Assembly (NCBI GenBank): GCA_033964015.1
Contig: CM066920.1
Span: forward strand, 7,097,912 to 7,161,911
Source of the DNA: Scolanthus callimorphus
Lineage: Eukaryota; Cnidaria; Anthozoa; Actiniaria; Edwardsiidae
Length of the DNA: 64,000 bases
Direction of reading: 5' to 3'
The stretch's first letter is position 1. Each line of letters opens with the position of its first letter. Below the pieces are notes generated by a model that was not told the DNA's origin, did not search any database, and worked only from the letters and a program-made list of their open reading frames with translations. The position numbers and the translations under genes are program-made. Positions 12,740 to 23,200 of the stretch are shown here, piece by piece.

Positions 12740-12743
12740 TTAA

Positions 12744-14169
12744 CACTTCTGTAAGAACTTTAGCCTCCTAGCCTCTAACGTCTGTGTTGAGCAGTAACCC
12801 CCTAGTCATCGTAGTCGAGCTGAACACCGGTCAAATAATATTGCAATATGCCACCATAAATAGTGACATGAATAGCGACGCATATGTTCCAGTCCAAACG
12901 ATTGTTCCAATTCGGTGTTGTGCGCGGCATTATAAAACGTGGCAGTTCTGGTGGTTCTTCTCTATAGAAATGGAGAGGCTAATTACTATTTTACCTCATT
13001 TTATGTTAGTTTTGAAGAAACCATTTAGTCTTGTAATCCGATTATCAGTACTTAGCTGATGTATGATAAAAGTTAAAATGATGTTGTGGTGGTTTTGTGG
13101 GTAGTTGGTGATTATCACCTGCTATAAATTAGAAGCTCTACTGATGGGAGTTTGTGGTCACGAACTTTTGCCGCGTCGAATCTAATTGTTAGAAATTTCA
13201 TTTGCAGTTTCTAGAACACTTTGTCTAGTGCAAAAGAAATCTAGATGAGTCATAGCAGAACAAAAAGGAATGTAAAGTTTGTTTTTCTTGTTTATTCTTC
13301 CTTTTGTTGTGTAAAGGATGAGAAAACCAGTCGGCTGAATTGGATTCGAAGCGACAAAAGATCGACGTTTGAAACGGCCTAATCCCGATAGCTTGCAGAA
13401 TGGCTCTCTCGCTCTCGTCTGTGTGTATTGGGGGTCCTGTGGCACACGTTCAGAGCTGAGGGATTGGAGTGAGTGAGAATGCACAACCTCTTTCTCTCTA
13501 TCAAAACTACCACCATATACAGGCTACAATGCCTGTGAGAGCGATTTTTATATTGCCGTTGCTAAATGTGTTAAAATTATACCCGACTTGGAATGTTCAC
13601 TTGACCAAACCACATACTTTCATAGCGCGTTTTGTGGAAGGTTGTGGTGCATGTTGTGGTAAGGTGTTGTTTTTGAGTGCCTGCATCATCCGCTATACAG
13701 GTTGCCCGACCAAGGAGTGTTCGAGTCTACGCTACCACTAAGTTGTATTTATACGTAGCGATTTGTCTGCGAAATTGATCATAAGCCACGTTCGATTAAA
13801 ATGACATTTGGTCTGGTCCGAAAGAATGCAAAAGATTTATCAGAAATCGACAAAGCAAATCATCTAGACCATATCACAGATATCAAGAAAAATTCGCCAA
13901 ACAAACTGTCGGAATAGCCGGCGTTGCAAGTAGCAGAAATATTCAAAACTTGCAGATGTTCGACAAACATCGTTTTCTTTATCGCCATTTTGTTTTTCCT
14001 CAGCCAAAGGGCCTGGATCGAGATGTTAAAAATTCCACCGGCTGCCCGCGTGGATTCGTAAAAAGCCATGGCTAAGAACATAATATCTACACATAAAATA
14101 GCCTGCTTTCAGGCGGGTGGTGCCCGGAGCTATCCAATATGGCGCTCACAATCACGAACTCCCTTTCTT
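12744..14169. other. No gene seen
   Basis: No exon supported. The short frames on both strands have no recognisable domains. Confidence 0.4.
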
Positions 14170-14173
14170 TTAA

Positions 14174-14297
14174 GAGCCCGTGTCAGCCACTCCTTTGTAA
14201 TTGTTTCCGTTCGATAGTAGAAGACGAATTACGTGTAGAAATCTCTAAGTCAGTCGATGGAAATGGATGCTGTCAAATGGCGGCTGACACAGGCTCT
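14174..14297. mobile_element. TTAA-type MITE, internally deleted
   Basis: Begins GAGCCCGTGTCAGCCACTCC after TTAA and ends GGCGGCTGACACAGGCTCT. At 124 bp it is shorter than the copies of about 200-223 bp at 25449 and 34541, missing the central part. The right-hand TTAA has decayed to TATT. Confidence 0.7.
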
Positions 14298-14447
14298 TAT
14301 TATTCAGCACATCGATGCACTGCCCAAATATGGTCATTGGAACGCCAATAGCTGTCTTCTGTACATGACAGCTATCCTGCGATATCTGTCTCTGAGGGAA
14401 ACATGATGTTTTGAGCTCGTAAATAATACACAAAAGTCATGTTTTTC

Positions 14448-14464
14448 GGGGGGGGGGGGGGGGG
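14448..14464 (+). repeat. Poly-G tract, 17 nt
   Basis: Uninterrupted run of 17 G. Confidence 0.9.
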
Positions 14465-14767
14465 TTGTGCTATCGATGTGCTGAATAATAAAACCATTAT
14501 CCTGCTCGATTTTGCAGAATATCGTGATTTTAGCCAACTCGGGACTTCGTCCCTCGTCGGCTAAGTATCAGAAGATATTCTGCGCAATCTCGCAGGATAA
14601 TGGTTAATATTGGTTACATACTGTATTCTTCTCTACAGAACTTGGAGATTGTTAGATGGCCACAAGAGGACTGTAATGAGATTATGGCGTCAAGAGGACT
14701 TTGTGGTAAGACTGACCAAGACTGGACAAAAAGTCTCACGGCAAGAGTGAATATTTTATATTATTGA

Positions 14768-15074
14768 TAGCCTGCGAGCCGGCTCTCCTGTTTTGTTTTG
14801 TTTTGTTTTCGGATATTTGATTTTTTTTTTTTAGCGCAGGATTCCTGTGTCACGGAAAGGAATCCCGTCACACAGGAATCCCAAGACACAGGAATCCCGT
14901 CACACAGGAATCCCGTCACACAGGAATCCCATGACACAGGAATCCCGTGACACAGGAATTCCGTCACACAGGAATCCTATGACACAGGAATCCCGTGACA
15001 CAGGAATCCCGCGCGCCAACGAAAAAATCAAATATCCGGAAAAAAAAAACACCGGAGAGGCGGCTGGCAGGCTA
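14768..15074. mobile_element. Mutator-like MITE carrying a minisatellite
   Basis: A 307-bp element. The inverted ends are TAGCCTGCGAGCCGGCTCTCC-like on the left and GGAGAGGCGGCTGGCAGGCTA-like on the right, with inner arms CGGATATTTGATTTTTT and AAAATCAAATATCCG. It is flanked by a perfect 9-bp duplication TATTATTGA (14759-14767 and 15075-15083). The middle is a 16-bp tandem array. The same TAGCCTGC end occurs at 59732 and 60088. Confidence 0.85.
14837..15012. repeat. 16-bp tandem repeat, ACACAGGAATCCCGTC unit
   Basis: About ten copies of ACACAGGAATCCCGTC or close variants (CATG or GTGA in place of CGTC). The first half-unit is inverted (GGATTCCTGTGTCACGG). The array fills the interior of the transposon at 14768-15074, so it was probably carried by it. 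Confidence 0.9.
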
Positions 15075-15083
15075 TATTATTGA

Positions 15084-16840
15084 CCGACAGAATATTTATT
15101 TGTCTATTGCCTATATTATTCTATCTGAAAATTATCCTTTTCTAGCTTCAAGGCCTACATCGTTATTTTAGCGGTCAGTCGGAGGCTCTGTTGGTAGACA
15201 AACCGGAAGTCCTAGAATCTACCATATTCATACCAAAACCATGTGTTGTTTGTTTGCCTCACAACATGCCAAGTTTCTTACACTGAGGACTGTTAGTAGT
15301 CTCCTCTTGGGAGATAAGTATTAAAACGAGTTTAATAACACCTTTATATTAGTATACGCGCTGGTGTGAATGGGGTTTATTGTATACTGTGACCAGATAC
15401 CAGTGATTACACCAGTGAATAAAAATCGTATCAGTGAATGATACGATATCATTCACGGCACGAATAAAATGCAATTGTTTTTTTATTTTTTTGCTATTTT
15501 ATCAGACTCAGAGTATATATATATATATATAAAAACAAATTATGACATGCCAAGAGCTTGATATGTATTATTCACTCACCATGTAATAATCTCTAATAGT
15601 ACTGTTTTAAGGAGCCAATCAGATTAGCCTTTCGAACGAAAATGAAATTATCTCTCTCCATACGACCTCTTCAATCTTAAAAAATAAGCAATTAAAATCA
15701 CATTACAATGTAAGCACAGATGAGTGACACAGATTGAAAGTTCGTGAAACAGTTTTAACCATTACAACAGAGTAAACACCTTAATTATTCCCTTGACCCT
15801 CTTAATCTCACCAAAAATATCAAAATCTGTGTCCCGCGAGTTAAACGTGGAAAGGGACTAAAATCAGCTTATATTTTGACTACGACACTGGTTGGGACAC
15901 AAAAACGTGCTAAATTTCTTTTTTTCTTGAACACCTTCAATGGACGGATGAATTTATGCTTGCTTTTCGCAGAGGTGCAAAAAACAATATCGTGAATGTA
16001 TTTTTGTTATCCTTCAATGCAGAAATAAAATGTCAAAAATCGGTCTTATTTTATATGTCTTGTTTCAATTCAATTTCTATATAAAGCATCATATTTTCAA
16101 AATAACAATTCTAATCATGAATTTATATCGCAAAAGTTACTACTCTTTGCCTGCCAGTGTCAAATTACAACATTGATTAGTGCGGCATGTAATAAGGGGA
16201 TCTCGCCAAATACTGACAGTTTGACATTAAATTGTGTTTGGTAATGTGTGATATTATTCGTTGTTGACTTACAAACACGTCCTTTATATTGACGCGTCTT
16301 GTGATCAACGGAAAAAGAAGTCGGCTTCTCTCTGTCGTATTGTCCAATCCTGAGACCGTACATAGCAAGCTAGAGGTAAGATTCATTTCTCCTTTCTTTT
16401 CTTATTTAATGTCTCGTTTTCTTTTTCCTTTTTTTTTCCTGTCTCTGCTAAGCTGGTGACGCTGATCAAAAGAAGGGACTTTTAGATTTCCTCAAAAAAG
16501 ATATATACACCACTGATATCACTGCTAATTACTAGATAACTGTAAACGAAAAATAGTGGTCCGTGATATCGTCTCGGAAAAACAAAATGGTCTTGTCTGG
16601 CGAAGAAACATTTCTTTGTGTCCCGGTTACAAATTTGCCGCGCGTAACAATGTTTCTCGCGTGGCTAAATTGGAAAACGTTTGTTCGGCTACAATATTGC
16701 GCGCTACATGTGTCCTAGAGGCCTGAAAAGTGTACTTTTATCGCCAGGGAAATAAAAAGTGACAGAGTAAGACGTGAAAAACCTCAGGAGAAAATGTGCT
16801 TCGTGGCAATTTCAACCCCTCGATAGAGTGACTATGTAAT
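15084..16840. other. No gene seen; (TA)n at 15513-15530
   Basis: AT-rich. One short TA microsatellite and no supportable exon or RNA gene. Confidence 0.4.
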
Positions 16841-16942
16841 GTTTACAAAACGAGCTGGAGTTGTTTTATCAGCAGATAGAAACACGAGGCGAAGCCGAGT
16901 GATTCTATCTGCTGATAAAACACGACAGCGAGTTTTGTAAAC
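16841..16942. repeat. Near-perfect palindrome
   Basis: Left arm GTTTACAAAACGAG, then GTTTTATCAGCAGATAGAA. Right arm TTCTATCTGCTGATAAAAC, then GAGTTTTGTAAAC. The centre reads GAGGCGAAGCCGAG. The same type of centre (GAGGCGCAGCCGAG) sits in the palindrome at 37177-37290, which suggests a family of hairpin elements with a shared core. Confidence 0.85.
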
Positions 16943-17941
16943 TACTTCTAAAACGGTTGCCAGTAATAATTCATAATTCCAAGCTAGTTAAAAAAAAAGG
17001 AAATAAATTTGTGAGAACTACTTCTTTGAAATCGAGAATAAGAAATCTGATACAGACTGGCTTCAAGATGCATTGTTTAGCTATTTTGAAATGGCAAACA
17101 AAAGATCGACAACGAGAGCTTTTCATTACGAATAGTGTATTTAGAGAGGCGTTCCGAATAATTGACATATCTTCTGTGTGGGACAAAGGTCTGTTCATAA
17201 TTACATGACTTTCAAAAAGAGAAGAACTCCCTTTGGAATAGCTGTCACTTTTTTACCTATAATTATGATGAGCAAAGAAATGCCATTCAAATGTCATAGA
17301 AAAGAAATGAATGCATTAGCGATACCAGCGATACCTATAATAATGCTAGGGCTTTCTGATTGGCTTTTGTAAAGAAAGTGCTATGTCATTAGTTTTTGGG
17401 TTTCCTATTTTTTTTTTATTCTTTTATGATTCAAATTTCTTTGACGAAATTTTCTTTGTCATGCGCGTAATGCATCATATGCAATTTGCCCATTCATTCT
17501 CGGTTAACAAAGCAGTGCGGTTCGTACGGACTCGCCAAGTAGAGTAACTTGGACGGGTGAGTTAAATTCGTTTATCTGTGCATGATTTTGAGCCCAATTC
17601 AACTCAAGTATTGCCAAATAATTGTCAAAGATGTCCGTTTTGGCTCGTTTCACGAAATGTTCACAGAAGGGTGGTCGGCACTGCCCGCGAGTCGTTGTTG
17701 GATGTTTAAATCATGGCCACCGAAAATTAATAAATGTGATAAATGAACTATCGTTTTACAAAATGCACGTTTTCATTTCTAACATGCGTTCTTTTTTCGT
17801 AGGTTACGGAAAAAGGTGGAAATCATGACCACAGAGCGTTTGTAAGAGATGGGGTCTCCATTAATATTATCGGGGAAACATGCTGTTCTGGTGAGTTGTC
17901 CTATCATTACTGATGCTCAGTGAGCCAAACTTGATAGAGAA
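16943..17941. other. No gene seen
   Basis: Open frames of up to 83 codons on both strands without recognisable motifs. Confidence 0.4.
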
Positions 17942-18021
17942 CTGTGCTCACTGAACTGGATCTGATATAGAACTCTGACGTCACCGGAGTTCTATATCAG
18001 ATTCAGTTCAGTGCGCAGCAG
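17942..18021. repeat. Palindrome centred on TGACGTCA
   Basis: Arms of about 34 nt: CTGTGCTCACTGAACTGGAT continuing to TAGAACTC, against GAGTTCTATATCAGATTCAG continuing to GCGCAGCAG. The loop contains TGACGTCA, a consensus cyclic-AMP response element. Whether the site is used is unknown. Confidence 0.75.
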
Positions 18022-19038
18022 TTCTATATCGTTTCTGGCTGATTGAGCACCATTATGATATGGCAACCAATCAGAACAGCTGTTCCCTGAAAATATTCAT
18101 GGACTCCCCAAAATGCTAATTTCTATCGGGGTATACAAACGGCCTTCATGGTCCTGATTTCCATTGTGTTTGCCTGATTGACTATTCATGAGTTTTAGAA
18201 GGGGTAATAATGACTATGGGCGCGGGCTGGTCCGGTTAGCCGGGGCTGAAATCGTTGTCTGACACCTTCAGGGAAAAGGGAACAAAAGAACTCAGCCAGC
18301 TTAACCGGGCCAGCCCGGCTTATATAAACAAGCACCTATGATAGATTCGATATCAGCGTAACCAGCACAATCTATTGAAATCGAAGTTAGGCCAAGTAAA
18401 AAAATACATGTTTATCGTCCCCGCCAGCATCGTTTTTTTTTTTTTGGGGAGCCATATCCTTTTTTCTTTTATTTTTTATTTTCACAAATTGTCCCAAAAC
18501 GAAGTTAAACGTCATAAGCGGTTAGAAACTGCTTTGAAATGTGGCTTTAATGAGCATGGAAATGCTTGTTATGAACATAGATTGCCCTTATGAATAGTTT
18601 ATGAAACAGTCGTAGTCATTTTCTACACCAAATATGGCATAAACCAATAAAACAAGGCATAAACAAGGAGCAAAAAGAAATAAAAAATAAAAAGGGCCGC
18701 GTGGACACTTTTTTGGAAAACTCCGGACGATGAACATGTTTATTTTTTTACTTGGCTTATTGGGTAAGTTTCCACTTCCTCCCCATGATTTGACTTTATG
18801 ATAAGCTATGACAAATCAAACAAAGAGAAAACCGCACCGAATCTGTTACATTTATATTTCCGTATCCTTGCGTAAACGACGAATAGTAACTTTGGAACTT
18901 TTGCTTTTTGCGCTCGATTGAATTTCTTTATAATTAAAGGACGCACGTTGCAATTCAATTAGCGTAAATTGGCTTTCGATTGTAAGCAAGAAAACTAATA
19001 ACTCGCGCAATCAAATAGCGAAGCGTTAATTTTAATAA
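18022..19038. other. No gene seen
   Basis: No exon supported. There is a short inverted pair around 18220-18320 (GGGCTGGTCCGGTTAGC facing GCTTAACCGGGCCAGCCC), another probable hairpin element. Confidence 0.4.
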
Positions 19039-19236
19039 TCACCGGAACAGTTTCCCTTTGAGAAGGTGCCGTAATTGCTCTCCAAAAAATCTAGCAGTTT
19101 TGGTAAAAGGTGTATGCAGGGAACAAAACTGTTTTAAAAACTTTACTTCGTCTGATGTGATCAGTTTGGGACTGTATTTTTCCCAACCACCCAGATGAAG
19201 GAACAATTCATTACCGAATTCCATGATAACATCTGT
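19039..19236 (-). CDS. Possible orphan exon, minus strand
   Basis: A minus-strand open frame of about 61-65 codons ending in a stop at 19039. It is preceded on that strand by CCTTACAG, which fits a splice acceptor. The translation is of mixed composition (contains HLGGWEKYSPKL and TKTARFFGEQLRHLL) and looks more protein-like than most frames here, but I do not recognise a family. I could not find an in-phase upstream exon. It may be a terminal exon, a remnant or chance. Confidence 0.2.
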   Translation of the reverse strand, partial: TDVIMEFGNELFLHLGGWEKYSPKLITSDEVKFLKQFCSLHTPFTKTARFFGEQLRHLLKGKLFR

Positions 19237-19799
19237 AAGGCTAATTATTTGTTATAAATGGCGATCTCATTAAAAAGCTATAACAGTGGTATGGATTAAT
19301 TTATGGGTTTCAATGGGTTTTGTTATCGAAAAGCATTAGATGTAGCGAAAAAGTAGCATGGAAACAATTAACTGAAAAGAGACAGCTCTTAAAAAACTGT
19401 GATGTAAGCGACGATATATCAATACATATGCCATCATCAAAAGTACACCGTGTTTGCCTTTTTCTAGTAAACTAGCTGTACAAACATTCCACACAACTTC
19501 CCTTGGTTTCCATGGTGATGACTCAGCTTTTGCTGGTATCCATGGCGACCAAATAAAGATGTATCGGGCGTTATTGTACCTGACATAACTATCTGCAAGG
19601 ATAAGAATTTTACCGGCATTTAGCCTTTCATATACGCAACGATTTATTAATCGATACGGGAATTTTCTTGACTTCGTTCTAGACTTCGGTAATCCCGTCA
19701 AAATAGTACTTCCCGTCTTGCTTACCCACTAACACTATGGAACCATTTGTATGTACGGACAAGGTGTACGGCTAGGTGGTGCAGTAGTGTTTCATTTTA

Positions 19800-20046
19800 A
19801 TGCGGCCTACTGTTGTACAATTTTGTTACAATTTTTTTTTTCAATTTATTGTATAAAATATTATATCATAGTATTTCATTTGCTTTGGGTCTTATTCTTA
19901 TTAACTAGATTGTAATCATACCGATTTTATTCATTTTTATTTTTTATATTTTTATATAATTTAATCTCATATAGCCCTTGTAAGAGCACCGAGACTTGGT
20001 GGGGTGCCCCTAAAACCGTTATTATTATTATTATTATTATTATATT
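19800..20046 (+). mobile_element. LINE 3' end with (ATT)n tail
   Basis: The sequence before the tail reads AGCACCGAGACTTGGTGGGG, then GCCCCTAAAACCG, followed by about nine ATT units (20019-20046). Short 3'-end relics with a microsatellite tail are typical of CR1/L2-type non-LTR retrotransposons. No reverse-transcriptase coding sequence remains. Confidence 0.5.
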
Positions 20047-20284
20047 ATTATATTCTGCACCGACACGCTGTGCGTACGACCCTGGATTCGAAGTAGCGTG
20101 CTTAGAGCTTTGAATTCCTTTCAGATGGATCTCTGATAATGCAAAGGGGGGTATGGTGTTGCATCGTCGACCTCAGTTTATCAGCCGAAGGCTGTTACGA
20201 TTTATGGACGTTAAATATAGAGTGTTACTTTCTACTTATGTTTTTTCTAGGTGAGAAGGTAGAATTCCAGACCCCTGTGAGGAG

Positions 20285-23200
20285 ATGAGGCGGCTAGGTT
20301 TGGGAGTTCTATCCTGGTTTGTTCTAATCAGTCTGGTGGTAAGTAGATCGATATCTGATCAACTGAAACTCTAGGTATCTAGAGCAAGTGCTTCAGATGT
20401 TGTGATATAGTTGTGTTTATAGTGGAACATCATAGAGTATTACAATTGAACTTTGTTGTTGTTTTATGATAACCACTTTCTCTTGCACTGTTAACATTAT
20501 TTTACAGGATTGTTCTGCCATGAAAGGAGTGTATAACATTGTCAAAGCTGCAGGTATGTCAACTATCGTATACCGATTGATATAATATAGCTAGGATAAA
20601 GCGGGCGCTCTGATTGGCTTAAAAATAGCAACATCCGGTTAACAAAGCAACATCCGGTTAACAAAGCAACAGGGCATAGTTTGCTACAGATTATTGGAAA
20701 GCCTCTTATTCTGTAGGTCTGGCCAAGAGAGACACTCTTGTGCGAATTAGGGTCCTGCCAGAAACAATCCTTGTTGTCACGATAACGAGTCGTAACTTTT
20801 TAAACGCTTTTTTCTGAGTACAAATGACGTTCGCCTGTGTTACCCGTTAAAATATTGTTGTAAGGTGGGCTATTCCATTTTTAAGCCGACCCCCCCCCCC
20901 CCTACGGTAGTAATCCCTCGGAAAAAAGAGCCCTTTTTGGATTGCACCCCTCGGAAGAACCCACGGAAGAGGCTTTCTTTCGGTTTGACCCCCTCGGAGA
21001 AGGCCGTTTTGCTATACCCCCTAGGAAAACTTCTGTGGGGGAGGGGGGGAGGGGGTACAAATTTATTTTCAGAATCTGTCGAGCCTGTTGTGGCAAAACC
21101 AAAGGAAAGCTCTCTTGCTGAGCTTCTGTATTGATAGGATATTGTTTATCACAATCCTTGTGGTGTTTTTGTAGCTCCTTCATTCATGTTTGCGCGTCGA
21201 AATGTCGCGTCCGAATTTCGCAAATACCGCGATACCGTGTCTAGAACTCGCAAGACATTACACTAATCATTGCATTCGATTGATCGTGTAATGAAACTGG
21301 TTCAGGTAGCTAAACGCACAGCTCTATAAAATCCCGGTCCCCGAAAAATCTTGTGTTTTAAAGCCGCATACCGAGCAGAATCAGAATATCGAAAAAGCGC
21401 ATCTGTCTAGCAATTTTACCTAAATACTGCACATTTGCTCGAATACCGTGATACTTCGGATCCCTACCCCCTCAAGGACTGCTTTGACATTTCCTATATT
21501 TAGGAATGCAAGCAAAGGGTCTCGGCTGTTTCAAGGATCAACAAAACCCAAACCGTGCATTCGAAGTGCAAAAACCGTTCTTCGATGCTCGCAGTAAGAT
21601 CGAGTGGAAACATTGGCAAAACCTGAGCTACATTGTCGGGATTTGCATGATGGAAGCTGCGAGGCCGAAAAACCAGCCCATGGAGATATTTGCTGTTCAA
21701 AACTATGGCGAGTGCTGGGGTGATCCTAAAAACTCTAAACATGCAGTCAAATACAGCGCATATGGACCTTCAGAGAAGTGTTACTCTGGTGTCGGTGGTG
21801 ACTTCGCAAATGCTGTTTACAAAATAATATGTAGGTATTATTATGTAGCTCCTGTTTATTCGATCAAAGCGTGCGCTCTGATTGGTTCTATTATGGTCAC
21901 GTGGCGGGCTACAAATCCAATGTAGCCCGCGCGGGCTACAATTAAAAAATTGTTGCCCGCGCGGGCGACATCGCTAGAGCGGGAAATTTCGGCGGATGAT
22001 TTTTTATGATTTTTACCGTATTTTCTTTTTGCTATATAATAAAACACTTAGAGCGGATTTCACATGACTGTCGTGAAAGCAATTGCAATTGAGCAATCAC
22101 TAGCCAATCAGAATCGAGAGAAATCACCACTTGCTCCTAAATGGCTTTTTTTCTCAGCCAATCACAATCCGAACCAATTACTAAGTAATTACACAATTGT
22201 ATTTACTAAAGAATTTAATTGGCTGAGAAAAACGAGTAGCCAATGAGAACGCAAAGCAATCGCAATTACATAACGAGTGTTGACAGTCATGTGAAATCCG
22301 CTCTATTATATTATTCAATCGCTCAATTTAACTTTCTGGTTTCGATCACACTGATTTCCTTGCTGAAAATCACCAATCGCAACGGTGATTTTTTGGGGAG
22401 CGTAGCACTATGCATACGGTGGTAATCCCCGTCAGCTGACAGCTGATGAGTACTTTTCTTTGTTTCTGTTTATTTGCTAGGGCCAGCGTGTAAAGTGAAT
22501 GGCCAGGATCACCTGGACAAGACGACGTACTACATCCCGCAGAATCCGATCAACGTGAAAAACATGGGTTGCAAGTCTTGCAGATGCGACAAGGGTAAAA
22601 ACACTTGTACTGAAATCAGTTGTGATCGCTTCCGAGTGGCCAATTGTGAGAAGTACGACCCTGCACCCCCTGGTCATTGCTGCCCAACCTGTGGTGAGTG
22701 GTTTAATTACTGGGAATTTAATGATTTTCTATGAATACTGACGAATATTTGAAGAATATTGTATTATTTGTAAACAAGTTGTATCTTCGCCGGTTTTTCA
22801 TAACATTTAATTGTACGGGGATAAAAAAGCATGTGTTAAATACACAATATTAAAACTTATTTCATACTGTAACAACAAAAACCCTTACCTTTTTTAACAG
22901 AATTTAGTGATTTGCTCCCCTTTTATGTAGTGAAATTCGCAAAATCGCTACCCTTTTATATAATTTGGGCCTCAAAACCTTACCCCTTTCGGGCGGAGGG
23001 AGTATCTACCCATCCCCCGGGTTGGGACTCGAGTTCCGGTCCTTTCTCAAAACATTCACTATATGATAGTACGGTAATGTATTTTTTTATCTTTTACATT
23101 TTTTATACTATATTCCTTTTTAGTCAAATCACACTAGTGCAGTAGTTTATTGTCAATGCTGCGTTCTGATTGGTTGAGCTACTAGTAGGTATAAATTATA

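Noticed and set aside
14837..15012. A CRISPR-like appearance of short regular repeats
   Set aside because: The 16-bp units are contiguous with no unique spacers, the context is a eukaryotic transposon, and there are no cas genes.
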